This document shows, in pieces, positions 52,992 to 61,014 of a stretch of 64,000 nucleotides of DNA. Source of the stretch: Arthrobacter oryzae (lineage in GTDB: Bacteria; Actinomycetota; Actinomycetes; Actinomycetales; Micrococcaceae); assembly GCF_030812315.1 (NCBI RefSeq), contig NZ_JAUSSM010000010.1, forward strand, positions 62,001-126,000. The letters run 5' to 3'. Position numbers and translations under genes: made by a program. The stretch's first letter is position 1, and each line of letters begins with the position of its first letter. Below the pieces are notes generated by a model. That model saw nothing but the letters and a program-made list of their open reading frames with translations, searched no databases and was not told the origin of the DNA.

Positions 52992-53891
52992 ATGCGGCTA
53001 GCCGGTCACACACTAGGCACCCCGGACCACACGGTTCCCCAAGCACTTGATCTATTCCGAGCCGCAGGGCTCGATGCCGCCGAAGTCATCTACCAGAATG
53101 ACTACAAATCAGGATTGCCATTAGGTGACCGGCGTGCCGCGATGGAGGCAATGAGAGCGGCCGAAACCGCAGGGATTCCCATCGTAGGTCTGACGCCTTA
53201 CACGACCGCCATCAACTCACTGGACGACGCGGAATGGCGCACAGCAGTCGATGAATTCCGCGGCGCCATAGAAACCGCACACCTGCTGGGCGCTGATCGG
53301 GTCCGTGTCTATGCTGGTTCGTGGCACCCCGGCGATGAGGACCATGCGGCGCATTGGGCAAAACTGCGTGAAGCATTGGAGGCCCTCGCGCCCGAAGCAG
53401 ACCAGGCCGGGGTTCGCCTTTGCGTGGAAAACCACTTCGGCACGATGACCCAGACCGCGGCGGACACCGCTGCCCTGGTCCGGGAAATTGCCCATCCGGC
53501 CGTCCGCGTTCTTTACGACCAGGCGAACCTGACATTCACACACGATGAAAAGTACGAACAGGCCCTTGCTGTTCAAGGTGACCTGATCGGTCACGTCCAC
53601 GTGAAGGACCTCGTCTTCACGGATCCCAACGCGGCCTTCCGCGCCACGGAAACGGCCCGGGTCAATGCTTCCGAGCGGGCGGTCCGGTCCCGCGTCGTCG
53701 GAGGCGGCGTCGTTCCATGGCCTCAAATCCTCGCCGGGTTGCTGAAGCACGGCTACGACGATGTGCTCAGCATCGAGCTTGAGTACCGTTGGCACCCGCA
53801 AGACCTGCCTGCGCCCGAGGACGGATTCCGGGAATCCGCCGCCGTCCTGCGCTCAATGCTCTCTGACCTGGCTGAAGTGAGGAACGCCTAA
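52992..53891 (+). CDS. Sugar-phosphate isomerase/epimerase-like TIM barrel 2
   Basis: This 299-residue cytoplasmic protein of the AP-endonuclease-2 fold has likely metal ligands in VRLCVENHFGTM (Glu), VRVLYDQANLTF (Asp), IGHVHVKDL (His) and VLSIELEYRW (Glu). AGAAAGG precedes the ATG. It abuts the Gfo/Idh gene, sharing one base (TAATG). Pairs of Gfo/Idh dehydrogenases and such barrels act in 3-keto-sugar pathways, for example oxidation at C3 followed by elimination and hydration. That would fit the set of genes here, though the substrate is unknown. Confidence 0.8.
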   Translation: MRLAGHTLGTPDHTVPQALDLFRAAGLDAAEVIYQNDYKSGLPLGDRRAAMEAMRAAETAGIPIVGLTPYTTAINSLDDAEWRTAVDEFRGAIETAHLLGADRVRVYAGSWHPGDEDHAAHWAKLREALEALAPEADQAGVRLCVENHFGTMTQTAADTAALVREIAHPAVRVLYDQANLTFTHDEKYEQALAVQGDLIGHVHVKDLVFTDPNAAFRATETARVNASERAVRSRVVGGGVVPWPQILAGLLKHGYDDVLSIELEYRWHPQDLPAPEDGFRESAAVLRSMLSDLAEVRNA

Positions 53892-54883
53892 TGAACACCA
53901 CCCGTCTCCGCGTCGGAGTTGTCGGCGCAGGCAACATCGCCACCATCGCCCAATTGCCCACCCTCGTCCAACGCGATGACGTTGAGCTGGCAGCCTTGGT
54001 GTCCCGGCGTGAGGATCCAAGCAGCCTGGTCCGGCGCTGGGGGTTCAACGCCGCCTACAAAACGGTGGAGGACATGCTGGATTCGCAGGAACTGGATGCA
54101 GTCTTCGTGCTCACGCCACGATCGGAGCACGCCCACGCCGTTCAACTGTGCTTGAGCCGTGATGTTGACGTGTTCTGTGAGAAGCCGTTGGCTCCGGCAA
54201 GTGATGAAGCAGAACGTCTGGCAGATCTCGCCGACGAGCGGGGCCGGATCCTGATGGTGGACTTCAACCGCCGCTATGCACCCGTCTATACGGCCGGCCG
54301 GGAAGTCTTTGGCGACAAAGGCGCCACTTTCTGCGTCGCCCAGAAAAACCGCCCTGGATCGGAATACCGTGCGACATTCGAGAACGCCATTCACATGGTC
54401 GATCTCCTCCGCTGGTACTGCGGTGGCGAACCGGTGGACGTCGCCGCCCACGCCGCCGGTGACGACCCTTGGGAAGAAGACGGTGTTGCAGCAACCATCC
54501 GCTTTAGTACCGGGAACACGGGCGTGCTCATGGCAGCCCGCACGGCAGGTGCATGGAACGAAAAACTGGACGCCTATGGCGACGGCAAGACCGTCGAAGT
54601 CAGGGCACCGGAGACAGTTTCGACCACGGTCAAGGGTGTCACCACATCGCGGGAACTTAGCGCCGAGGCCTATGGCTGGGCTACTGCGACAGAAACTCTG
54701 GGCTTTGCGGCCGCCGTTCATCATTTCCTGGACCGGGTTGCCGACAGGGCGCAGCCACTGACTTCAGGCCGGGAAGCTGTCCACACCCAACGCTTGCTCG
54801 ACCGGATTCTCGCTGCCTCCGGTTTGCCCACAGAAGAGCAAGCCGGCCGGGAATGGGCCAGCCACGCAGTAAACGGAAGCTAA
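53891..54883 (+). CDS. Gfo/Idh/MocA-family dehydrogenase 2
   Basis: This 330-residue protein has the nucleotide motif GVVGAGNIATIAQLPTL, then DVDVFCEKPLAPASDEAERLADL with the conserved EKP, and FENAIHMVDLLRWYCGGEPV with the catalytic His. A canonical GxGxxA suggests NAD(H) or NADP(H) use. It shares a base with the preceding isomerase-like gene and is about 100 bp from the MFS gene. It probably carries out one of the redox steps on a sugar or keto-sugar in this regulon. Confidence 0.87.
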   Translation: MNTTRLRVGVVGAGNIATIAQLPTLVQRDDVELAALVSRREDPSSLVRRWGFNAAYKTVEDMLDSQELDAVFVLTPRSEHAHAVQLCLSRDVDVFCEKPLAPASDEAERLADLADERGRILMVDFNRRYAPVYTAGREVFGDKGATFCVAQKNRPGSEYRATFENAIHMVDLLRWYCGGEPVDVAAHAAGDDPWEEDGVAATIRFSTGNTGVLMAARTAGAWNEKLDAYGDGKTVEVRAPETVSTTVKGVTTSRELSAEAYGWATATETLGFAAAVHHFLDRVADRAQPLTSGREAVHTQRLLDRILAASGLPTEEQAGREWASHAVNGS

Positions 54884-54982
54884 CAACCACCCCGGGCCCG
54901 CCCTTCTCCACGGCACTCGCAGCCCTTGAGCACTGTGGAACCGTGGCACGAACAAACCTGCTGAAAATAGGGAGGTGCAGAC

Positions 54983-56359
54983 ATAGCTCTACTTCGCCTC
55001 CGTCAGGGCAGACCACAAACCGGGGGAGCGGGGAGACAACCATTACGCGGCCGGCTCACCGCGCTTGCCGGCATCCTGCTGGTCGCGTTCAGCGCCAGAG
55101 AAGCGGTTTCGGCGGTGTCCCCACTCCTTGGTCCGATCAGCGGGGATCTTCCCCTCGACGCGGTGACGACAGGGATCCTTGGGATGCTTCCGACCGCGGG
55201 CTTCGCAGTGATGGGCTTTCTGGCTCTGCCGCTCCTCCGGCGAATCCGACTGGAACACCTGCTACTGGTTTCGATCCTGCTGACAACACTTGGTCAGGTC
55301 GGCCGCGCACTGGGATGGAACATCCCGGCGTTTTTGGTGTTCACCTGGGTCGCCATGCTCGGGATCGGGCTGGTCAATGTCGTGATTCCGCCGTTGCTGG
55401 TGAAGTACTTTCCCGACAAAATCGGGATGCTCGCAGCGCTCCACGTAACTCTCCTGGGCGTCAGCACGGCTGTGGCCGCCCAAGCTGCCATACCCCTGGC
55501 ACATCTCTATGGCTGGCGGTTCTCCATCGGCATCTGGGCGGCCTTCAGCGCGGTCGCTGCGATACCGTGGCTGATTGTTCTCACGGGCAAGCGGGCTGTG
55601 ACTCGATCCAGGACATCACCAGCCAGCGATGGGCCGTCTGCCCCTACGAGTGCGATCAAACCCTGGAGATCATCGATTGGCTGGGGTGTAGCACTGGTCT
55701 TCGCAGGGTGCTCAAGCAATACTTTCGCTGCGCTCACTTGGCTTCCCGCTGTTCTTATCGACAGAGGAATGAGTCAGGAAACCGCTGGATCCATGCTGGC
55801 GCTCTATTCAATCCTCGCCCTGCCAGTCGCCTTGGTTGTGCCTCTGGTAGTGGTCAGAACGCCTCGTCCGCTACCCGTCGCAATCGTCTTTGTCGTCGCC
55901 TTCGCCATCGGCTACGGGGGCATAATCTTTGCTCCACCAGCCTCTGCAGTGGTTTGGGTCGCCATTGCCGGACTTGGCCAGGGCGTGTACTCCTTCGCGT
56001 TCACGTTGATCAATAAGCGAACACGAACGCAATCCGGCTCAGGGATCCTCTCCGGGTTCGCCCAAGGAGTCGGCTACGCCCTGGCAAGCGTTGGCCCGTT
56101 CCTTTTTGGTCTGTTGCATCATCCGGGGGACGGCTGGCTGCCCTCGTTCGGCATGCTCGGAGCCTGGCTCCTGGTGCTGTGGGCAGGAGCCATGATGGTC
56201 AACAAGCCACGCTTTCTCGAGGATGCCTTCCACGTGGTACGGCCAGGCACTGAAGAAACTGCTGCAGAGCCCGACTGCAGCAGATCACAAGGCCGAAATA
56301 TTTTTCGCCGAAAGCGGAGAACGCCGGGCCCCGAATACACGAACCGAATAGACCCCTGA
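54983..56359 (+). CDS. CynX/NimT-like MFS transporter with a non-standard start
   Basis: This 12-helix membrane protein has LTALAGILLVAFSAREAVSAVSPLLGPI as its first helix, typical of the CynX/NimT/YycB branch. The GTG at 55115 would delete most of that helix. The frame is open back to 54971 without ATG, GTG or TTG. GGAGG at 54971-54975 is followed 7 bases later by ATA at 54983, so either ATA is used or an ATG has mutated. The full-length form would be about 458 residues; the C-terminal 30 or so are hydrophilic. It probably exports or imports a small acid or sugar of the regulon. Confidence 0.7.
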   Translation: MALLRLRQGRPQTGGAGRQPLRGRLTALAGILLVAFSAREAVSAVSPLLGPISGDLPLDAVTTGILGMLPTAGFAVMGFLALPLLRRIRLEHLLLVSILLTTLGQVGRALGWNIPAFLVFTWVAMLGIGLVNVVIPPLLVKYFPDKIGMLAALHVTLLGVSTAVAAQAAIPLAHLYGWRFSIGIWAAFSAVAAIPWLIVLTGKRAVTRSRTSPASDGPSAPTSAIKPWRSSIGWGVALVFAGCSSNTFAALTWLPAVLIDRGMSQETAGSMLALYSILALPVALVVPLVVVRTPRPLPVAIVFVVAFAIGYGGIIFAPPASAVVWVAIAGLGQGVYSFAFTLINKRTRTQSGSGILSGFAQGVGYALASVGPFLFGLLHHPGDGWLPSFGMLGAWLLVLWAGAMMVNKPRFLEDAFHVVRPGTEETAAEPDCSRSQGRNIFRRKRRTPGPEYTNRIDP

Positions 56360-56370
56360 CAGACCCTTCC

Positions 56371-56400
56371 TGCAACCGACCTTTATTGCAACCGATCTCG
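56371..56400. promoter_or_regulatory. Two LacI-type operators before the third Gfo/Idh gene
   Basis: TGCAACCGACCTTTA (degenerate) and TTGCAACCGATCTCG, 16 bp apart, end just before the AAGGAGAG of the leader ORF at 56414. Confidence 0.6.
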
Positions 56401-56413
56401 AAGGAGAGATGTG

Positions 56414-56461
56414 ATGATCAGCTGGTTCCTTCCTTGCCGGACCTTTGGCGGCGCTACATGA
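56414..56461 (+). CDS. 15-residue leader ORF coupled to Gfo/Idh 3
   Basis: The peptide is MISWFLPCRTFGGAT. AAGGAGAG lies 5 bases before its ATG, the best ribosome site in this leader. Its TGA stop overlaps the ATG of the following gene at 56458 (ATGA), while that gene has only a weak site of its own. This layout predicts translational coupling. It is too short for homology; conservation in relatives would be the test. Confidence 0.5.
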   Translation: MISWFLPCRTFGGAT

Positions 56462-57444
56462 TGACCGCGGCGGGACATGCTCGCGTCGCTGTCGTAGGAG
56501 CGGGCGGCTGGGCCGGATCAAGGCACGCACGGGCATTTGCCGCGGCAGGTGCCAAGGTCACCGTCCTTGTGGAGAAGGACGGGCGTGGGGTCGCCCTCGC
56601 GCAGGAGCTCGGGGCACAGTTGATGCCCACTACGGCGGAACTCCACCCCGAACATTTGGACCTTGTGGTCGTAGCATTACCCACCACGGTGCAACCGGTC
56701 ATATGCGCAGATCTGCTGAACCGGGGATTCCGGCTGCTGACTGAAAAGCCGGTGGCCGCAGATGCCGAAGGTGCTGCCGTCCTGGCTGCCGCTTCCGGGG
56801 TGAACGAGAGACTCATGGTCGGGTATACGCTCCACCAGCATCCCGCCGCCGCACAGGTCACTCAATGGATCAGGGACAAGAACGTGATCGCCGTTTCTGT
56901 CCGTTCGGTCGCCCATAAACAGAACGTCAATTCATGGCGCGCTGATCCCAAGGAGGGCGGCGTCGCTGTCGTGAATGGCATTCACGCCATCGAATTAGTC
57001 TCATCATGGTTTGAAGGCGACCCGAAAGTACTTGCCACCGGCGCCAGCAGCAGCCTGTATGGGTCGCCGGTACCGGAGCACGTCGTGTCCACCCTCGAGT
57101 TTCCTGAGGGCGTCGTATTCACCTTGCAGAGCTACTGGTCTCCCTGGCCGGAACCTCAAGGTCTCAATCAGGGCGACTGGAGCCTCACCATCGATGTCCT
57201 GGCCAGTGAAGGCCGGATGCTCTGGACCAACGACTCCCTTCACGTGTGGGAGCGGCACGGCGGCCATTACGAAAAGACCTTCGAGCCCTCCGACCTCTTC
57301 CTGCGGCAAGCAGACACGGCGCTGAAGTTCTGCGCCGGTGAAACCCCTCCAGTCACGTTCGCCCAGGCACTCCGCGCCACGCAAATCGCCGATGCAGTCC
57401 TGGCAGCGGCAACATCCAGCGCTGAAACCACGGTCGCCCCGTAG
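56458..57444 (+). CDS. Gfo/Idh/MocA-family dehydrogenase 3
   Basis: This 328-residue protein has VAVVGAGGWAGSRHARAFAAAGAKVTVLVEKDGRG at the N-terminus, GFRLLTEKPVAADAEG with the conserved EKP and VNGIHAIELVSSWFEGDPKV with the likely catalytic His. It starts at ATG 56458 (ATG ATG); the frame continues back to 56386 but without ribosome site. Translation is probably coupled to the 15-codon ORF in front. The two LacI-type sites at 56371-56400 place it in the regulon. It would supply a third sugar oxidoreductase. Confidence 0.86.
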   Translation: MMTAAGHARVAVVGAGGWAGSRHARAFAAAGAKVTVLVEKDGRGVALAQELGAQLMPTTAELHPEHLDLVVVALPTTVQPVICADLLNRGFRLLTEKPVAADAEGAAVLAAASGVNERLMVGYTLHQHPAAAQVTQWIRDKNVIAVSVRSVAHKQNVNSWRADPKEGGVAVVNGIHAIELVSSWFEGDPKVLATGASSSLYGSPVPEHVVSTLEFPEGVVFTLQSYWSPWPEPQGLNQGDWSLTIDVLASEGRMLWTNDSLHVWERHGGHYEKTFEPSDLFLRQADTALKFCAGETPPVTFAQALRATQIADAVLAAATSSAETTVAP

Positions 57445-57506
57445 CATCACCAAAACCTGAACAACAGTCCACCGTCCATTGAACAACCTTAACGAAGGAA
57501 TTAAAC

Positions 57507-57575
57507 ATGAAACCCGCAACCCACGTTTCGACCGCAGGAGAACCGCACGGCGGCCAGAGCGGAGAGAACCGATGA
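57507..57575 (+). CDS. 22-residue leader ORF coupled to the SDR
   Basis: Starts MKPATHVSTAGEP and ends GGQSGENR. AAGGAA lies 8 bases upstream. The stop TGA overlaps the ATG of the SDR at 57572 (ATGA). The SDR also has a GGAGAG of its own inside this ORF. Confidence 0.45.
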   Translation: MKPATHVSTAGEPHGGQSGENR

Positions 57576-58321
57576 GCCTCAAAGACCAGGTGGTTCTGGT
57601 AACCGGATCAAGCGGAGGAATAGGCGATGCTGCCGTCAGCGCATTCACAGCTGCCGGCGCCACCGTCATCGGCGCTGATCGTTCCGCTAAAGCCGACCAA
57701 ACCTTGGACGCGTTCTACCCCCTGGACATCACCTCGGAACAACAGTGCGCAACGACTGTGCAGGACATCGCGGCCCGGTATGGCCGCATCGATGTCCTCG
57801 TCCATGCAGCAGGAGTGCTCGGTACAACCCCCGACATCATGGAGACAACCACAGAAGAATTCGATTCCATTCTGAGGATCAATGCCTCTGCAACGTTCTC
57901 GATGGTACGAGAGACTGCAAAATCAATGCTCGGGTCCGGCACGGCCGGCTCAATCGTGGTCTTATCCTCCGTTGCGGCCAAGGAAGCACGCCTCAACTAC
58001 CTGCCCTACAACGCGAGCAAACTCGCAGTCCTACACATCATGTGGTCATTCGCAGAATTGCTTGGACCTCAAGGCATCTCCGTCAATGCCATCGCCCCGG
58101 GTCCAGTGAACACACCTATGTGGGCACAGTTTGCCAAAGATTCAGGCCCGGATGCGGTTGCCAACCGCGCGAAGAGGGCAGCGCAACTCCCGATGCGCCG
58201 GTTTGCCGAACCCGACGAAGTCGCCCGCGCCATCCTTTTCCTGACAGATCCCGACAACCGCTACATCACCGGAGTGTCTCTGGATGTGGCCGGCGGAGCA
58301 CACCTGGGAATAGGAACGTGA
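57572..58321 (+). CDS. Short-chain dehydrogenase/reductase
   Basis: This 249-residue SDR has TGSSGGIGDAAV near the N-terminus, GADRS after beta-2 (Asp, NAD-type), VHAAGVLG (variant of NAG), a catalytic Ser in VVLSSVAA and YNASK as the Tyr-Lys pair. It ends with TGVSLDVAGGAHLG. The ATG at 57572 follows GGAGAG; the longer frame from 57479 has no support. It is the second gene after the operator pair at 56371 and is preceded by a coupled leader ORF. It probably acts on a hydroxyl of the same sugar as the Gfo/Idh enzymes. Confidence 0.85.
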   Translation: MSLKDQVVLVTGSSGGIGDAAVSAFTAAGATVIGADRSAKADQTLDAFYPLDITSEQQCATTVQDIAARYGRIDVLVHAAGVLGTTPDIMETTTEEFDSILRINASATFSMVRETAKSMLGSGTAGSIVVLSSVAAKEARLNYLPYNASKLAVLHIMWSFAELLGPQGISVNAIAPGPVNTPMWAQFAKDSGPDAVANRAKRAAQLPMRRFAEPDEVARAILFLTDPDNRYITGVSLDVAGGAHLGIGT

Positions 58322-58484
58322 ACCCCCTGTGCCGTGCCTCGCAATCGTAGAGGCCCCGTGCCACACCTTTTTGGAGAGTGGGACCACGCATGCCCATATG
58401 CCAGACAAACCAGTACGGACCCCTCAAGGCTGTGTCTGAGCAACCCCGGCGGAGTTAGGTCCAAAACTACGAGGAGAAGACCTT

Positions 58485-58541
58485 ATGTCCGTTCTTTTGG
58501 TCCAGTTCAAGCCTTCGGGAATGTTTAGGCGGGAGAAATGA
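58485..58541 (+). CDS. 18-residue leader ORF coupled to the VOC gene
   Basis: The peptide is MSVLLVQFKPSGMFRREK. AGGAGAAG lies 5 bases before the ATG. The TGA overlaps the VOC start at 58538 (ATGA), while the VOC gene has only a poorly spaced GGAGA 2 bases before its ATG. Expression of the VOC gene should therefore depend on this ORF. Confidence 0.5.
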   Translation: MSVLLVQFKPSGMFRREK

Positions 58542-59002
58542 AAACTGCAATTCGACATCATCACACTGCCCTGCACGTTACGGACATGGAGCGCAGCGCG
58601 CGGTTCTACGTGGAAGGGCTTGGCCTTACCCGCGTACAAGCGTGGACGTCGGGCCCCTACGTCGGCGAACTTTACGGCCGTCCCAACGTCAAGGTTAAAG
58701 CCCTAATGCTCTCAACGGGTGACGGGACCTTCAACCTGGAGCTGGTCCAGGTTGAGGATCCGCCACCGGCCGTAAATCCATCAGAGGCGCAGCCGGGGAC
58801 TGCACATCTTGCCTTCACCAATATTGACCTGCGCAAGGTTTACGCCAGAATGACAGCGCTCGGCTACAGGGCTTTGTCCGAACCGGTCGCACCCACGTCG
58901 GGCCCGGTTTCAGGAGGCCTGCTGATCTACCTGCTCGATCCAGACGGAAACCGTGTGGAGCTAATTCAGCCACCCGGCTGGCAGCCAGGCGACCGCTCTT
59001 GA
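58538..59002 (+). CDS. VOC-family protein (lactoylglutathione-lyase-like)
   Basis: This 154-residue single-subunit glyoxalase-fold protein has HHHTALHVTDMERSARFYVEGLGL in module 1 and GTAHLAFTNIDLRKVYARM in module 2, with LLDPDGNRVELIQPP closing the site. Two His and the last Glu would coordinate a divalent metal in a dimer. Homologues in sugar loci often lack a known reaction. It is the last gene before a strong bidirectional terminator, and about 215 bp of spacer, including the leader ORF, separates it from the SDR. Confidence 0.8.
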   Translation: MKTAIRHHHTALHVTDMERSARFYVEGLGLTRVQAWTSGPYVGELYGRPNVKVKALMLSTGDGTFNLELVQVEDPPPAVNPSEAQPGTAHLAFTNIDLRKVYARMTALGYRALSEPVAPTSGPVSGGLLIYLLDPDGNRVELIQPPGWQPGDRS

Positions 59003-59094
59003 GCTTTCCGCGTCCGGAAGAGATGACAAGTGACGCGGGCTGAGTGGCCTGTCAGGGTTTAGAGATTGCAGATGCGGTGAGCTGGTCTAAACAG

Positions 59095-59139
59095 GCACGC
59101 CACATGACCGCTTGGAAGCGGTCATGTGGCGTGCTTTCT
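59095..59139. terminator. Bidirectional terminator
   Basis: A perfect 19-bp stem (GCACGCCACATGACCGCTT pairing with its complement) with a GG centre, followed by TTTCT. It separates the converging VOC and sugar-permease genes. Confidence 0.85.
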
Positions 59140-59170
59140 AGTTGGGCTCGGGGTAGAACTCTTGCTTCGG

Positions 59171-60031
59171 TTATCCCTTGACACCGCCGGACGTCATCCC
59201 GGCAACAAACCAGCGCTGGAACGCCAGGAAGATTGAGAGAACGGGGATGAAGGCAACGACGATGAATGCAGCGAAGAGTCCCCAGAAGCTACCGAAGCCA
59301 GTGGTTATATAACGCACGATGCCGTTCTGGACGGTCTTCATATCTTCCGTGGTGGCCAGTACGGTTCCTACAAGGAAGTCGTTCCAAACGAATACGAAGA
59401 TGAAAATTGCTACAGCAGCGATACCGGGGCGGATGAGCGGCAGAATGATGCGCCACAGGATCTGCACCCGCGAGCAGCCATCGATGGCGGCCGCTTCCTC
59501 AATCTCAACAGGAATGTTCTCGATGAAGTTGCGCAGAAACAGGATGGTCTGTCCACAAATAATGGCCGTGTAGACAACAATCAGCAGCGGGTAGGTGTTG
59601 ATCAAGGCCGTTCTGACGAACATGGAGTACAGGGCGATGAAGACCACGATCGCGGGAACCATCGAAAGCACCAGGATCCCTGTCATCAGAGTTTCCATGC
59701 GCCGGCTTCGGTACCTGGTGGCAACATATGCCGCAGGAATGGAAATCGACAACGCGAGGACGATAGAGCCCACAGCGTAAATCAGGGAGTTTATGAAGAA
59801 CCGGCTGTTCGTTGAGGTCAGCAGGCCAAGATAGCCCTCGAATGAAAGCGGGTCCGGGATCCACCGTGGCGGGAACTCAAGGGTATCCGAGGCGGTTTTC
59901 AGCGAGGTGGAGAAGATCCATGCGACAGGCGGTAGAACGACTGCGGCTGAGAGGATGACGTATGCCCAGGCCGGAACCGCCCGAAGGACTGAGCCGAGCC
60001 GGCCTTGGCGACGCGAGGTGGTGGTGCTCAC
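59171..60031 (-). CDS. Sugar ABC importer permease, MalG-like
   Basis: This 286-residue inner-membrane permease has six helices. The ATPase-contact loop EEAAAIDGCSRVQILWRIILPLIRPG is the conserved EAA motif, and the C-terminus reads FLAFQRWFVAGMTSGGVKG, characteristic of the carbohydrate CUT1 class. Its ATG overlaps the stop of the MalF-like gene (60028-60031). With the other permease and the binding protein it forms an importer without its own ATPase; a shared MsmK-type ATPase elsewhere in the genome would power it. Confidence 0.92.
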   Translation of the reverse strand: MSTTTSRRQGRLGSVLRAVPAWAYVILSAAVVLPPVAWIFSTSLKTASDTLEFPPRWIPDPLSFEGYLGLLTSTNSRFFINSLIYAVGSIVLALSISIPAAYVATRYRSRRMETLMTGILVLSMVPAIVVFIALYSMFVRTALINTYPLLIVVYTAIICGQTILFLRNFIENIPVEIEEAAAIDGCSRVQILWRIILPLIRPGIAAVAIFIFVFVWNDFLVGTVLATTEDMKTVQNGIVRYITTGFGSFWGLFAAFIVVAFIPVLSIFLAFQRWFVAGMTSGGVKG

Positions 60032-60960
60032 AGGCTTTCCTTCCGTCGGAAGCGAATCGCGACAAGGGTGAGGACAATGTTTACGGCAAAAAGGAGGATG
60101 GCCGTCGCTGATGCCCCGGAAAGATCGAACTTGTCGAACATCTGGTTGTATACCCGCATTGACAGCGTCTCGGTCGATCCGATGGGACCGCCTCGTGTGG
60201 TCACCAGGATGATGGTGACCATCTGTACATAGAGCATGAGTAGAACGATCACCACGGAGACGATCGTGTTGCGCAGGTGAGGCAATGTGACATTGAGAAA
60301 TGCGTGCCGAATGCCACCGCCGTCCACTTTGAGGCTTTCATACAATTCCACTGGAATGGTCTGAAGGGCGCCGAGAAAGAGAAGCATGGCCTGCGGGTAG
60401 GACCACCACGCCGTCATCAGAGTCACGGCAACGAGCGCACTGTTTGGAGACGAGAAGACATCAGTAGGCCCGAACCCAAGGGCCTGGGTGATAGCTGAGG
60501 CCGGCCCGTAATTGGGGTTGAGAAACCAAAGCCAGATTGTTCCTGCTGTGGCCTGGGACAAAAGCCACGGCAACAAAAAGAGGCTCCGGATGGAGCGCTT
60601 GAACCGATGCAGGTTGTTCAGCACAATCGCAGACAAGAGTCCCGCGGGCAAGGCGATGACCAGCGCCCCGATCGAAAATACAAGCGTTGTCCAGATGCGG
60701 GCGGGCAGCTCCGAGTCCGCGAACAGCTCCGCAAAAGAGTTCAGACCAGAAAATTTGCCAATCTGGTAATACGAAGTCTCGTGGAGCGCTGTCCAGGCCG
60801 TGTAGATGAGCGGTCCAACGAAGACAAAGAGAAACACGGCAGTGACGGGGACGACGTACAACCAGACCATGCGGTCTTTACGAGCCCGGCGGAAAGCCTG
60901 GACTCCTGTCGGCGGAGTCGCCGTCTGAGATGAAGTGCGGGTGCGACTGTTTGTTGACAT
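60028..60960 (-). CDS. Sugar ABC importer permease, MalF-like
   Basis: This 310-residue permease has a short hydrophilic N-terminus (TSSQTATPPTGVQAFRRARKDR), then six helices. The EAA-type loop ELYESLKVDGGGIRHAFLNVTLPHLRNT is typical of CUT1 transporters, although the first residues of the motif differ from the usual EAA. GGGAGAG lies just before the ATG. It is between the binding protein and the MalG-like gene in one operon. It is likely to be controlled by the LacI-type sites at 62392-62444. Confidence 0.9.
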   Translation of the reverse strand: MSTNSRTRTSSQTATPPTGVQAFRRARKDRMVWLYVVPVTAVFLFVFVGPLIYTAWTALHETSYYQIGKFSGLNSFAELFADSELPARIWTTLVFSIGALVIALPAGLLSAIVLNNLHRFKRSIRSLFLLPWLLSQATAGTIWLWFLNPNYGPASAITQALGFGPTDVFSSPNSALVAVTLMTAWWSYPQAMLLFLGALQTIPVELYESLKVDGGGIRHAFLNVTLPHLRNTIVSVVIVLLMLYVQMVTIILVTTRGGPIGSTETLSMRVYNQMFDKFDLSGASATAILLFAVNIVLTLVAIRFRRKESL

Positions 60961-61014
60961 TATCTCTCCCTTCCGAAGGGAACCTGATGTTCAGGCTCCC
61001 CCGGACGTTGGGGA

